From: AG41 sp035943095
Lineage (GTDB): Bacteria > Gemmatimonadota > Gemmatimonadetes > Gemmatimonadales > GWC2-71-9
Reading direction: 5' to 3'
Assembly: GCA_035943095.1 (NCBI GenBank)
Contig: DASZCN010000028.1
Coordinates: 1 to 60,263 of the forward strand
Length of the DNA: 60,263 nt
Of this stretch, positions 1-8,860 are shown piece by piece. The position numbers were made by a program, and so were the translations under genes. The notes beneath the pieces were generated by a model. That model made no database searches. It had not been told where the DNA came from and saw only the letters and a list, made by a program, of their open reading frames with translations. How positions within the stretch are numbered: position 1 is the stretch's first letter; every line of letters starts with the position of its first letter.

Positions 1-659
1 TTGCCCACCGCGTCGCGACGGTTGCCCCTCGCCTTGCGGAGCGCCTTCTCGAGCACGCGGAAGCGCGTGGGATGCAGGTAATGGAACCCCAGGTCCTCGA
101 GCTCGTAGTAGAGCGAGATCAATCCCAGGCGGTTGGCGATCGGCGCGTAGATGTCGAGGGTCTCGCGGGCGATCCGCTCCTGCTTCTCCGGCGGCACCGC
201 CTCGAGGGTGCGCATGTTGTGCAGGCGGTCGGCGAGCTTGATGATGATCACCCGCGCATCTTTCGCGACCGAGAGCAGCAGCTTGCGGTAGTTTTCCGCC
301 TGCTCCTCCGCCGTCGACCGGAAGGTGAGGGTCGACAGTTTCGTGAGCCCGTCCACCAGCTCTGCGACCTCGGGACCGAACGTGCCGCGAATGTCCTCGA
401 TCGAGACGTCGGAGTCTTCGACCACGTCGTGCAGCAGCGCGGCCGCGATCGTGATCGAGTCCATTTGTTGCTCGGCAAGAATGGTCGCCACGGCCACCGA
501 GTGCGACACGTAGTCGTCCCCCGATTGCCGCTTCTGGCCGCGATGCGCCTGGGCGCTCATCCGGTACGCGCGCGACAGCAGGTCGAGATCGAGACGGTCG
601 CGCTGCTGCGCGACCGCCCGGGCGAGCTCGGGCGCGAGCAGGGGGGCGGTGCTGGTCAC
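1..659 (-). CDS. rel: RelA/SpoT-family (p)ppGpp synthetase/hydrolase, N-terminal part
   Basis: This is the N-terminal ~219 residues of a bifunctional (p)ppGpp synthase/hydrolase; the gene runs off the left edge. Reading the minus strand from a GTG at 659 gives a helical HD-type hydrolase domain with a conserved YxxH region (H53) and the metal/catalytic HDxxED motif at residues 77-82 (LLHDVVEDSDV). It continues through the LADRLHNMRT motif into the start of the synthetase region. An intact HD motif suggests the hydrolase is active, as in SpoT/Rel rather than E. coli RelA. The start gives the usual short leader before the HD helices. It lies downstream of radC, separated by 64 bases with no obvious terminator. 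Family assignment is firm; the synthetase, TGS and ACT parts are outside the window. Confidence 0.93.
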   Translation of the reverse strand, partial: MTSTAPLLAPELARAVAQQRDRLDLDLLSRAYRMSAQAHRGQKRQSGDDYVSHSVAVATILAEQQMDSITIAAALLHDVVEDSDVSIEDIRGTFGPEVAELVDGLTKLSTLTFRSTAEEQAENYRKLLLSVAKDARVIIIKLADRLHNMRTLEAVPPEKQERIARETLDIYAPIANRLGLISLYYELEDLGFHYLHPTRFRVLEKALRKARGNRRDAVG

Positions 660-723
660 GAATGGAGGATGGCGAACGGCGGGGGCCTAGTCAACGCGGG
701 GTACCCGGTTGCGGCACCTACCC

Positions 724-1407
724 TTACAGCAGCCCCGCCTCTGCGAAGCTCAAGTACCGGTCCCCACCCACGATCACATGGTCGTAGACCGGCACGTCGA
801 GTAGGCGTCCCGCGTCCACGAGCTGGCGCGTCACCGACCGGTCGTCCGCCGAGGGCGTGGGATCTCCGCTCGGGTGGTTATGCACGACGATGATCCCGGC
901 GGCCGCCTCGGCGATCGCCGCCCGGAATACCTCCCGCGGGTGCACCAGGGAGCTGTTGAGGATCCCTCTCGTGATCAGCAAGTCGCCCAGGACCTGGCTC
1001 TGGCTGCCAAGGGCGAGGACGTGGAACTCCTCGACCGCCAGGTCGCGGAAGCGGGGCGCATAGAAGCGCCGCACGTCGGCCGGGCCGCGGATGCGCTCAG
1101 GGGGTGGCTCCTGCTCAGCGCTCACCCGTCGTCCGAGCTCGAGCGCCGCCGCGACGCGCGCCGCCTTGCCGCGCCCCACACCCGGCACGAGCGCCAGCTC
1201 GGCAGAGGGCCTGCCGGCCAGGCGGCGCAACGAGCCATCCACCCGGGCGAGCACCGCACCGGCCACCGCGAGCGCGTCCTGCCCCGCGCACCCCGTCCCG
1301 AGCAGGATCGCGAGCAGCTCCTGCCCCGTCAGCGCGGAGGGACCGATGCTCCACAATCGCTCCCGCGGGCGGTCGCGCTCGGCATGTTCGGACAGGCGCA
1401 GCGGCAT
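724..1407 (-). CDS. radC: DNA repair-type protein RadC (JAMM domain)
   Basis: The 227-residue protein matches RadC: an N-terminal helix-hairpin-helix region (about residues 20-95, with LLAILLGTG and VPGVGRGKAARV) followed by a JAB/MPN metalloprotease fold. The JAMM signature HNHPSGDPTPSADD is at 176-189, giving two His and one Asp zinc ligands. The physiological role of RadC is unsettled despite its name. The ATG at 1407 starts the protein at MPLRL, where family members begin; a longer frame upstream reads through the intergenic palindrome and has no family similarity. The gene follows secA on the same strand across 109 bases that hold that palindrome, so it may be separately expressed or attenuated. 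Confidence 0.93.
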   Translation of the reverse strand: MPLRLSEHAERDRPRERLWSIGPSALTGQELLAILLGTGCAGQDALAVAGAVLARVDGSLRRLAGRPSAELALVPGVGRGKAARVAAALELGRRVSAEQEPPPERIRGPADVRRFYAPRFRDLAVEEFHVLALGSQSQVLGDLLITRGILNSSLVHPREVFRAAIAEAAAGIIVVHNHPSGDPTPSADDRSVTRQLVDAGRLLDVPVYDHVIVGGDRYLSFAEAGLL

Positions 1408-1457
1408 GCCCGGCAAGCTAGAGGGCGGTCGACGGGCGGCGCGTACCCGAAAACGCC

Positions 1458-1485
1458 GTAGGGGCGCAGCATGCTGCGCCCCTAC
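1458..1485. repeat. 28-bp perfect palindrome between secA and radC
   Basis: The half-site GTAGGGGCGCAGCA is followed at once by its exact reverse complement, so all 28 bases form a perfect palindrome. It could extrude as a hairpin with a 12-14 bp stem in either transcript. It lies 32 bases after the secA stop and 51 bases before the radC start. No T-tract follows on the minus strand, so it is not a classic intrinsic terminator. It resembles dispersed REP-like palindromes, but no second copy is seen in this window. Confidence 0.8.
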
Positions 1486-1516
1486 TGGCCGACTCTCCAA
1501 CCGTCCGACCGCCCCG

Positions 1517-4500
1517 CTATATGCCTGCTCCGTGACACTTCTTGAACTTCTTGCCGCTGCCGCACGGGCACGGGTCGTTGCGACCGACGTCGGCGTATGG
1601 ATTCGACGCGGCGACGCTCGCGCCGACCGGCGCCGGACGGGACGCTCCCGTCGCCTCACCGCTCACGAGCCCGTCGGCCGCCGCCTTGCTCGCGACCATT
1701 GGCGTGGGACGACGTGGTGCCGACCCCCGCACGAGACCACCCCCGGGACCACCAAGCGGCCTGCCGCCGGCCGGGCCGGTCGCGGTCCCGCCCCGGGGGG
1801 GCGGGGGCGGCGCGATTTCAATCTGCAGTTTGAGCCAGCGCTCGGCGAAGGTCACGTGGAGGTCGTGCATCAGGCCGACGAACATGTCGTAGGCCTCGTG
1901 CTTGTATTCGATCAAGGGGTCCTTCTGACCCCAGGCGCGGTACTGGATCGCCGCTCGCAGCTGGTCGAGATCGTACAGGTGATCCTTCCACTGCTCGTCG
2001 ATCACCGCCGACATGGTATGGGACAGCAGTTGACCGCCGATGTTCACGGCACCGACTTTCGCCTCGACCTCCCGGAAGTACTCGAGCTTCGCCTCGAAAG
2101 CTGCCCGCCCCGCCTGCTGCGCGACCCGCACCAACTCTTCGCGGTTCTGGATCTTTGCGGGATTGGTGACATCCGGCACCGAGATCAGGAACTTGAGGAG
2201 GAATTCGGTCTCGATCAGTTCGCGGTCCCACTGGTGCGCATCCTTCGCCGTCCCGATCAGCTCATCGGCGAGCTCCTCCACCGCCTGTTCGATCATGCGA
2301 AGCGCTTCCGCCTTGAGCTCCTCCCCGCCCTCGAGCGCGAACAGGCGCAGGGAGTAGATGACTTCGCGCTGCTGATTCATCACGTCGTCGTACTCGAGCA
2401 GCCGCTTGCGTGCCTGGAAGTTCTGCAGCTCGACCCGCTTCTGAGCCTGCCCGATGGCGCCCGTGACCCACGGATGCGTGATGACTTCATTTTCCTCGGC
2501 GCCGGTGCGGTCCATCCAGCGAGCGATGCGGTCCGAACCGAACAGCCGCATCAGGTCGTCCTCGAGCGAGAGGAAGAACACGCTCTGCCCCGGATCTCCC
2601 TGGCGCCCGGAGCGACCGCGCAGCTGTCGGTCGATCCGCCGAGCTTCGTGTCGCTCCGTCCCGATGATCACCAGCCCGCACGGCGGATCCTCGTTACATG
2701 CGCGCCGCTTGATCTCCTCGGGCGTGAGATCGGGGCGCTCGATCTGCTGCCCGAACGGTGCCTGGTGCGCCGTGATGCCGCACACTTGGCACTGCTTTAC
2801 GCCGGGACCGAGCTTGATGTCGGTCCCGCGGCCCGCCATGTTCGTGGCGATCGTGATCGCGCCCGGCTGGCCTGCCTGTGCCACGATCTCCGCTTCGCGC
2901 TGGTGGTACTTCGCGTTCAGCACCTCGTGCCGGAAGCCGCGCCGCTTGAGCATGCGCGACAGCGTCTCGGACACGTCCACGTTGACCGTGCCGACCAGGA
3001 CGGGCAGACCACGCCCGTGCTGGCGCTCCACTTCGTCCAGGATCGCGTTGTATTTCTCCCGGCGCGTCTTGTAGATGAGGTCATGCTTGTCGACCCGACG
3101 CACCGGCCGGTTGGTGGGGATGACGACGACCTCGAGCTTGTAGATCTGGTAGAACTCGGTCTCCTCGGTCTCGGCCGTCCCCGTCATGCCAGCGAGCTTG
3201 TCGTACATCCGGAAGTAGTTCTGGATGGTGATCGTCGCGAGCGTTTGGGTCTCTTCCTGGACGGCGACACTCTCCTTCGCTTCGACCGCCTGGTGTAGCC
3301 CCTCGGACCACCGACGTCCGTGCATGAGCCGACCGGTGAACTCGTCCACGATCAGAACCTTCCCCTCCTGCACCACGTAATCCACGTCCTTTTCGTACAG
3401 GGCGTGCGCCCGCAGCAACGCGTGGATGATGTGGAGGGTCTCGCTCTTCTGCGCGTACTCACTCTCGACCTCGCGCCGGCGCTCCACCTTCTCCTTGGGG
3501 GAGAGCTGGTCGTCGTGCTCGATCTCGTGCACGGCGTGGGAGATATCCGGCACCACGAACAGATTGGGGTCCTGCGGCGACATCGTCTCCACGCCCTTCT
3601 CGGTGAGGTGCACCGAGTGGCCACGTTCGTCGAGGACGAAGTACAGCTCATCCTCGATGTGGCGCAATTTCTGCTCGCGGGCGGGGAGCTTGCGGTCCGC
3701 CAGGACGTCGAGCTCCACCCGCTGCACCTGCACCTTGACCCCGGGCTCCTGCAGCAGCTTCAGCAGCTTCTTGTTCTTCGGCGCCCCCAGCTGCGCCTGA
3801 TACAACAGCGTCGCGCCGTCGTACGCGGTTTTGGCGTCCCCGATGAGGGGTTCGGCCTTCGCGATCAGATCGTTCACGACGGCCGTCTGCCGCCGCACGA
3901 GCTGCACCACTTGGGCGTTGAACTGCGCGTACTTCTCGTCCGACTCGCTACCGACGGGACCGGAGATGATGAGCGGGGTCCGCGCCTCATCGATCAGGAT
4001 CGAGTCCACCTCGTCGATGATCGCGAAGGCATGGCCGCGCTGCACCCGGAGGTCGAGTGTCGGGACCATGTTATCGCGCAGGTAATCGAAGCCGAACTCG
4101 TTGTTCGTGCCGTACGTGATATCGCAGAGATAGGCGGCCCGGCGCTCGGGCGTGGACGGCTCCGTGTCGTCGATGCAGCCGACGGTGAGGCCCAACCAGG
4201 CGAACAGGTGACCCATCCACTGCGAATCGCGGCGAGCGAGGTAGTTGTTGACCGTGACCAAATGCGCGCCCCGGCCGGCCAGCGCGTTGAGATACAGTGG
4301 CAAGGTGGCAACGAGGGTCTTGCCTTCACCCGTCGCCATCTCCGCGATCTTACCCTCGTGCAGCGCGATGCCGCCGATGAGCTGGACGTCGTACGGCACC
4401 ATGTCCCACTTGAGTGCGTGGCCCGTGACCACAACCTCGCTTCCCATGAGGCGACGGCATGCCTCGCGCACTGTGGCGAACGCTTCGGGCAGCACCTCGC

Positions 4501-4816
4501 TCAGCCCGGCCTGCAGCGCTTTGACGTACGCCGCCTCCGCCTGGGAGAGCTTGGTGCTCAACTCCTGGCGCTGCTCCGCGTCCGGGCAGTCGTGCTTTTC
4601 CTTCTTGAGGCGCTCGACCTCCGCCGCCAACTGTCCCGTGCGCTCGGCGATGAGCCCGCGGAGCTTGGGCGTCTGGCCCTGCACCTCCCCGTCGGACAGC
4701 CCTTTGAGCCGCTCCTCGTGCCGATGAATCTCATCCACGACAGGGCGGACCCGTTTCAGCTCGCGCTGAAACCGGGTACCGACGATCTTGGTGAACCAAT
4801 CCTTGAGGACCATCAA
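1517..4816 (-). CDS. secA: Preprotein translocase ATPase SecA
   Basis: SecA drives Sec-dependent export through SecYEG using ATP. The 1099-residue protein has Walker A (MATGEGKT, residues 160-167), the DEVDSILIDEARTP DEAD-box region, the preprotein cross-linking domain, NBD2 (TNMAGRGTDIKL, RQLRGRSGRQGDPG), the helical scaffold/wing and a C-terminal zinc tail, NDPCPCGSGKKFKKCHG. It is longer than E. coli SecA (~901 aa). Extra length includes an insertion before the HLTEKG motif, of the kind seen in Bacteroidetes-like SecA, and a four-cysteine insertion in NBD2 (about residues 673-712). A Gly/Pro-rich linker precedes the zinc tail. Two in-frame ATGs open the gene after a GAGGG element. nadD ends five bases upstream, so the two are probably co-transcribed. 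Confidence 0.97.
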   Translation of the reverse strand: MMVLKDWFTKIVGTRFQRELKRVRPVVDEIHRHEERLKGLSDGEVQGQTPKLRGLIAERTGQLAAEVERLKKEKHDCPDAEQRQELSTKLSQAEAAYVKALQAGLSEVLPEAFATVREACRRLMGSEVVVTGHALKWDMVPYDVQLIGGIALHEGKIAEMATGEGKTLVATLPLYLNALAGRGAHLVTVNNYLARRDSQWMGHLFAWLGLTVGCIDDTEPSTPERRAAYLCDITYGTNNEFGFDYLRDNMVPTLDLRVQRGHAFAIIDEVDSILIDEARTPLIISGPVGSESDEKYAQFNAQVVQLVRRQTAVVNDLIAKAEPLIGDAKTAYDGATLLYQAQLGAPKNKKLLKLLQEPGVKVQVQRVELDVLADRKLPAREQKLRHIEDELYFVLDERGHSVHLTEKGVETMSPQDPNLFVVPDISHAVHEIEHDDQLSPKEKVERRREVESEYAQKSETLHIIHALLRAHALYEKDVDYVVQEGKVLIVDEFTGRLMHGRRWSEGLHQAVEAKESVAVQEETQTLATITIQNYFRMYDKLAGMTGTAETEETEFYQIYKLEVVVIPTNRPVRRVDKHDLIYKTRREKYNAILDEVERQHGRGLPVLVGTVNVDVSETLSRMLKRRGFRHEVLNAKYHQREAEIVAQAGQPGAITIATNMAGRGTDIKLGPGVKQCQVCGITAHQAPFGQQIERPDLTPEEIKRRACNEDPPCGLVIIGTERHEARRIDRQLRGRSGRQGDPGQSVFFLSLEDDLMRLFGSDRIARWMDRTGAEENEVITHPWVTGAIGQAQKRVELQNFQARKRLLEYDDVMNQQREVIYSLRLFALEGGEELKAEALRMIEQAVEELADELIGTAKDAHQWDRELIETEFLLKFLISVPDVTNPAKIQNREELVRVAQQAGRAAFEAKLEYFREVEAKVGAVNIGGQLLSHTMSAVIDEQWKDHLYDLDQLRAAIQYRAWGQKDPLIEYKHEAYDMFVGLMHDLHVTFAERWLKLQIEIAPPPPPRGGTATGPAGGRPLGGPGGGLVRGSAPRRPTPMVASKAAADGLVSGEATGASRPAPVGASVAASNPYADVGRNDPCPCGSGKKFKKCHGAGI

Positions 4817-4820
4817 CCCT

Positions 4821-5408
4821 CTATTCGCGATACAGCCCGTGTGCGGCGATGTACTCGCGGACCGCCTCGGGCACCAGATAGCGGATGGAGCGACCCTGTC
4901 GCACGCGCTCCCGAATCATCGTGGCCGACACGTCGATCGCCGGCACCTCGACCACGCGCCGAATGGCGGGGTGCCGGGCGAGCGGGGTCCCCGGCCGGGC
5001 GAAGACGACGATGTCCGCGAGCTCGGGGAGCGCCTCCACCTCGTACCACGCGCCCAGGTCACGGGCCGCGTCCGCCCCTAGCAACAACGTGAAACGGTTC
5101 CCGTCCCCCCCCCCTCCGCCCGTCTCCGCCGCCCGCGCCGCGAGCGCGCGCAGGGTGCGGACGGTGTAGGACGGGGCCGCGAGGCCCACCTCGATCGGCT
5201 CGACGCCGAGTCGCGGATTCCCAGCGACGCCGAGCTCGAGCATACGGACCCGCTGCTCCGGCGTGGCCACGTGAGCCGCCCGCTTGAACGGCTGCTCCCG
5301 GGCCGGAAGAAATCGCACCGTGGCGCCCAGCGCCTCCCCCGCCGCCTCCGCCGCCACCAGGTGGCCGACGTGCACGGGATCGAAGGAGCCGCCGAACAGA
5401 GCCTCCAC
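4821..5408 (-). CDS. nadD: Nicotinate-nucleotide adenylyltransferase NadD
   Basis: NadD transfers AMP from ATP to nicotinate mononucleotide in NAD synthesis. The 195-residue protein starts with the nucleotidyltransferase motif GGSFDPVHVGHL (HxxxH-like ATP site, residues 6-17) and ends with the family signature VSATMIRERVRQGRSIRYLVPEAV region, closing in HGLYRE. A glycine run (about residues 97-101), encoded by a C-rich stretch near 5107-5117, is a low-complexity loop peculiar to this copy. The gene sits 6 bases after the bamD stop and 4 bases before secA. In many genomes nadD is followed by rsfS; that partner is not present here. Confidence 0.95.
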   Translation of the reverse strand: MEALFGGSFDPVHVGHLVAAEAAGEALGATVRFLPAREQPFKRAAHVATPEQRVRMLELGVAGNPRLGVEPIEVGLAAPSYTVRTLRALAARAAETGGGGGDGNRFTLLLGADAARDLGAWYEVEALPELADIVVFARPGTPLARHPAIRRVVEVPAIDVSATMIRERVRQGRSIRYLVPEAVREYIAAHGLYRE

Positions 5409-5414
5409 GCGCGA

Positions 5415-6173
5415 TCAGGAAGGCGCGGCGGCGCTCGAGTCGGCCGGACAAGATTTGTCGAGACCTTCGGTCTGGGGGAAAAAGCGCCGCAGGTGCTCGC
5501 ACGTCTCCTTGAGCTCATCGGCATAGCCGATCGCCCGGTAGCTATCGACCAGCCGCATCAAGGCGTCGGGAACGCGCTCGGTCCCCGAGTAGTTGGCGAT
5601 CACATCCTTGAAGTAGATGATTCCGGAATCAAAGGCGCGACGCTTGAAGTAAAACATGCCGTTCTTGTAGTCCTTCTGGGAGAACCATTCGCGCAGCTGT
5701 TGCACGTGGACCTGCCCCCGCGCCGCCGCGTCCGTCCCCGGGTAGCGTCCCCCGAGCTCCTGGTAGATGGCGAGGGCCGACTCGCCGTAGGAGGGATCGA
5801 GCTCGGGGTCCTTCCAAAGCCGCAGATTGGCGTCGCCGGCGCGCAGCAACGCCAAGGCGGCGTAGTCGCTCGTGGGAAACTGGTCCGCGACCTGGCGGAA
5901 GTCGTGGGCCGCCTGCACCCGGTCCCCGGTCTGGAAGTAGCATTCCGCCAGATCGTATTGCACCTCGGCCATCTCGGGCTGGGTGGGCCCGATCTCGTAG
6001 GTGAGTCGCCGGAACAGCACCAATGCCTTGTTGAACTTTCCGGCGCGGAAGAGCGCGCGGGCTTGCGCCAGCTCGGCGACGGGATCCGGCGCCGGGATCA
6101 CGCGCGGGCCGTGGTGGCACGCGACGCTGGTGGCGGCGATCGCGATCAGGCACAGGCGACGCATGTGCTTCAC
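5415..6173 (-). CDS. bamD: Outer membrane assembly lipoprotein BamD-like
   Basis: The 252-residue protein has a short signal sequence ending in a lipobox (SVAC, Cys about residue 19), so it should be lipid-anchored in the periplasm. The mature part is a run of TPR-like helices (for example LAQARALFRAGKFNKALVLF and YYKAAHDF-type repeats) with the overall plan of BamD/YfiO, the essential BAM subunit that helps insert outer-membrane barrels. Length matches the family (~245 aa). Its start overlaps the stop of the preceding TPR lipoprotein by four bases, so the two are translationally coupled. Assignment to BamD rather than another TPR lipoprotein rests on lipobox, size and repeat spacing. Function is therefore likely rather than certain. 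Confidence 0.82.
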   Translation of the reverse strand: MKHMRRLCLIAIAATSVACHHGPRVIPAPDPVAELAQARALFRAGKFNKALVLFRRLTYEIGPTQPEMAEVQYDLAECYFQTGDRVQAAHDFRQVADQFPTSDYAALALLRAGDANLRLWKDPELDPSYGESALAIYQELGGRYPGTDAAARGQVHVQQLREWFSQKDYKNGMFYFKRRAFDSGIIYFKDVIANYSGTERVPDALMRLVDSYRAIGYADELKETCEHLRRFFPQTEGLDKSCPADSSAAAPS

Positions 6174-7087
6174 GGTTGTTTTGGCGGGGCCGACGAGGGT
6201 GCGTCCGCCTTCCCCAGCGCGTTGATCTTCTCCTGCGCCCGCTGCATGATCGTGTCTCCTGGCGTACCGCCGGTCAGCGCCTGCTGATAGCTGTCGAGGG
6301 CCGCGGCAACATCGCCCTGAGCCAGCTTCGCGTCGCCCAAGCCGAGGAACGCGCCGCGCACGACATCGGCCGGCGCTCCCGGCGCGGTGGCGCGCCGGAA
6401 CCAGTCCTCCGCCTCGGCCGGCTTGCCGCCGTCCAGCAGGCGCTGGCCCTCGACGAGCGAACAGAGGCCCAATCCCTCGCGCGCCCCGTCCGCCACCGCC
6501 GGCTCGCGCTGCCGCCGGATGACGCCCTCGAAGACGGGGACCGCCGTCGCGCAGTCCCGCGCCCGCACGGCGCTCATCCCGTACACGTAGAGCAGCGAGT
6601 CGGCGACGCGGGCGTCCCCCGCGGCGGCGGCGGCCGCCGGCAACAACGCCAACGCGCCCGCCGTGTCCCCACGGTCGGCCGCATCGAGGGCGGCGAGACG
6701 GGCGTAGCGACCGAGCGGCCGGCCCGGCGCTACGGTCCGGAGGCCGGCGAGGCCCCGCGCCGCGTCGCTCCGATCGCTGGCGGCGAGCGCCGCCCGGGCG
6801 ACGCGCTCCAGGCCGTCGGCCGCCTCCCCCGCCCGGGACCGGTCCTGGCCGAGCGCGATGTACGCGTCCACGGCCGTAGAAAATTCGCCGACATGTAGGG
6901 CAGCGGCGCCCGTCTTCGCGTTGAGATTCCCGCTCGAGGGATCCACCTTGAGACCGAGCTCATACTCCGCGAGCGCATCGCGGTAGGCTCCGGCGGCGTA
7001 CCCGCGGTCGCCCAGCTCCTCGTGATCCGCGGCGCTCGGCTGGCACGCGAGCCCCACCACCACGCCCAGCGTCACCCAGCGCCTCAC
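6170..7087 (-). CDS. TPR-repeat lipoprotein, unknown role
   Basis: A GTG at 7087 overlaps the upstream stop (GTGA) and starts a protein of about 305 residues with a lipoprotein signal (VVGLAC, Cys about residue 15). The rest is alanine-rich tetratricopeptide repeats, clearest near the N terminus (GYAAGAYRDALAEYELGLKVDP) and the C terminus (AEDWFRRAT, GDVAAALDSYQQAL). TPR lipoproteins act as envelope scaffolds; the neighbour bamD makes an envelope-assembly role plausible, but no specific function can be read from the sequence. A longer upstream frame starting at 7276 would have an arginine-rich, non-conserved leader inside the preceding gene and is rejected. Confidence 0.78.
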   Translation of the reverse strand: MRRWVTLGVVVGLACQPSAADHEELGDRGYAAGAYRDALAEYELGLKVDPSSGNLNAKTGAAALHVGEFSTAVDAYIALGQDRSRAGEAADGLERVARAALAASDRSDAARGLAGLRTVAPGRPLGRYARLAALDAADRGDTAGALALLPAAAAAAGDARVADSLLYVYGMSAVRARDCATAVPVFEGVIRRQREPAVADGAREGLGLCSLVEGQRLLDGGKPAEAEDWFRRATAPGAPADVVRGAFLGLGDAKLAQGDVAAALDSYQQALTGGTPGDTIMQRAQEKINALGKADAPSSAPPKQP

Positions 7088-7902
7088 GATTTCTTCTTCC
7101 GGCCGCCGCTTCCGTCTCCGCGCCCGCTGTCCGGCCGAGGCTGGGCCGCGGCCTCGCGGTCGCCCGACGCAGCGCCCGACAGGGCCATCGAGACCGCCGT
7201 GTCGTTCCGCGCCAGCATGGCGAGATAGGCTTCCACTCTCGGATCCTCCGGCCGGCGTTCGCGACAGTCCTCCCACACGGCCTTCGCGGCAAGCCCGTCC
7301 CCGGCGAGGTAGCAGGCGAGCCCGAGCATCGCGGCGGCATCGAGGTACGTTGGACGCGCCCGCACGATGATCTCGAAATGCTCGCGCGCATCGAGGGCCC
7401 GGCCCGCCTCGAGCAGCATGCGCCCCAACTTATACCGTAGATCGTGAAAGGCGGGGCCGAGCGCCAGCGCCGCGTGGTATTGCTCGATCGCGCGCCCAAG
7501 ACCACCGGCTTCGAGGTACGCGTCGCCCAGATGGGCGTGTTGATTCGCCAGTTTGGCGGCCACGTGCGACGCGAATCCCTGGCGCGGCTCACCGCCCACC
7601 TGCGCCGCCCGCCGGAACGCGGCATCGGCCTCCGCTTCGCGCCCGAGCTCGTTCAGGACGATCGCCCGGTGCACGAGCGCCTCCACGTACTGGGGGTTCA
7701 GCGCGAGCGCGCGGTCGAGCTGGGCCAACGCCGGCTCGGACTGCCCGACGAGGCTATAGGACAGGCCGAGGAGGTGGTGCGCGTCGGCAAACGCACGGCC
7801 GGTCGCGACCACTTCCTCCAGGAGGTGGATCGCCCCGTAATAGTCCTGCAGCTGAAATCGTTCTCGAGCCTGTCCGACGAGATGCTCAGGGCTCACGTCC
7901 AT
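7084..7902 (-). CDS. TPR-repeat protein, probably cytoplasmic
   Basis: The 272-residue protein has at least five canonical tetratricopeptide repeats, such as GAIHLLEEVVATGRAFADAH, PALAQLDRALALNPQYVEAL and AIEQYHAALALGPAFHDLRY, and no signal peptide. It ends in a low-complexity Gly/Arg/Lys tail. TPR proteins are docking platforms; the partner is not evident. The start overlaps the end of the upstream epimerase gene by 17 bases, and its stop overlaps the next TPR lipoprotein by four, which suggests tight co-expression with both the nucleotide-sugar genes and bamD. Confidence 0.78.
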   Translation of the reverse strand: MDVSPEHLVGQARERFQLQDYYGAIHLLEEVVATGRAFADAHHLLGLSYSLVGQSEPALAQLDRALALNPQYVEALVHRAIVLNELGREAEADAAFRRAAQVGGEPRQGFASHVAAKLANQHAHLGDAYLEAGGLGRAIEQYHAALALGPAFHDLRYKLGRMLLEAGRALDAREHFEIIVRARPTYLDAAAMLGLACYLAGDGLAAKAVWEDCRERRPEDPRVEAYLAMLARNDTAVSMALSGAASGDREAAAQPRPDSGRGDGSGGRKKKS

Positions 7903-8860
7903 GGGTCGCCTCGTACCAGCGCACGAATTGTCGAATGCCTTCCTCGATGCCCACGGTGGGCCGATACCCCAGCTCGCGCTCGGCGCGGCACAGGTCGGCC
8001 GCCGTCAGCCGCACGTCACCCGGCTGGTCGCCGTGGCGTTCGATGCGCACCTCGCGCCGCAGGGTCCGTCCGATCAGATCGATCAGCCGGTCGAGCCGCA
8101 CGCGCTCCCCACCGCCGATGTTGATGGGCTCCGCCACCCCGGCGGGCCTGGGCCGACTGGTCCATTCCACCGCCGAGAGGACACCATCCACGCAGTCCGT
8201 AATATAGGTATAGTCCCGCTCGCTCGACCCGTCGCCGTGCATGCGGACCGGCTGTCCCCCGGCGATCAATCGGGTGAACCGATGGATTGCCAGATCGGGC
8301 CGCTGGCGTGGGCCGTATACGGTGAAGAATCGCAGGCAGGCGATCTGAAGACCATAGAGATGCGCGAAGGCCCGGGCCATGAGCTCACCGGCCCGTTTGC
8401 TGGCGGCGTAGGGCGAAATCGGCCACGCCGCCGGCGCATCTTCCGCGAAGGGCGCCGGGGTGGCGTCCCCGTACACCGAGGACGAGGAGCCGAACACGAT
8501 GCGCCGGATGCCCGCGCGCCGGGCGGCTTCGAACACGCGCACGGTGCCGGTCACGTTGGTCTCGCTGTAGGAGGCGGGGTCCTCCAGGGAGGGGCGCACG
8601 CCCGGGCGCGCGGCCAGGTGCAGCACGACCGACACACCGTCGAGCGGCAGGGCGTCGCGCACGATGTCCGCCTCGACGAAGCGAAACCCGGCCGTGCGCC
8701 GCAGCCCTTCCAGATTTCGTTCCTTCACCGCGCGAGCGTAGAACGGGTCGAAGCTGTCGAGGCCCACGACCTCGTCACCGCGGGCCAGCAGCGCTTCGCA
8801 CACGTGCGAGCCGATGAAGCCGGCGGCGCCCGTGACGAGGATCCGGGGGGGGGCGCTCAC
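7886..8860 (-). CDS. NAD-dependent nucleotide-sugar epimerase, UDP-glucuronate 4-epimerase-like
   Basis: An extended short-chain dehydrogenase/reductase of 324 residues. It has the Rossmann glycine motif GAAGFIGSH (residues 11-19), the SSSSVYGD catalytic Ser region and the YAASK catalytic Tyr/Lys pair (about 151-155). Substrate-loop features (LDSFDPFYARAVKERNL, RFFTVYGPRQRPD) resemble UDP-glucuronate/galacturonate 4-epimerases (GalE/CapD relatives). That substrate fits the neighbours, because the next genes make and consume UDP-glucuronate. UDP-glucose or GlcNAc epimerisation cannot be excluded from sequence alone. It overlaps the upstream UDP-xylose synthase gene by four bases. Confidence 0.82.
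   Translation of the reverse strand: MSAPPRILVTGAAGFIGSHVCEALLARGDEVVGLDSFDPFYARAVKERNLEGLRRTAGFRFVEADIVRDALPLDGVSVVLHLAARPGVRPSLEDPASYSETNVTGTVRVFEAARRAGIRRIVFGSSSSVYGDATPAPFAEDAPAAWPISPYAASKRAGELMARAFAHLYGLQIACLRFFTVYGPRQRPDLAIHRFTRLIAGGQPVRMHGDGSSERDYTYITDCVDGVLSAVEWTSRPRPAGVAEPINIGGGERVRLDRLIDLIGRTLRREVRIERHGDQPGDVRLTAADLCRAERELGYRPTVGIEEGIRQFVRWYEATHGREP

Noticed and set aside
1091..5092. Very long plus-strand reading frames opposite secA and nadD (735 and 590 codons)
   Set aside because: They mirror real minus-strand genes in GC-rich DNA, have no family motifs, and the opposite strand encodes clear SecA, NadD and RadC.
5105..5120. C-rich run in nadD as a possible frameshift or sequencing error
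   Set aside because: The reading frame stays intact through conserved motifs on both sides; it only encodes a glycine loop. The G/C runs near 1793, 8848, 27376 and 58648 likewise do not break any gene.
7088..7276. Longer start of the TPR lipoprotein at 7276
   Set aside because: It would bury the lipoprotein signal behind a 63-residue Arg/Gly-rich leader that overlaps the preceding gene.
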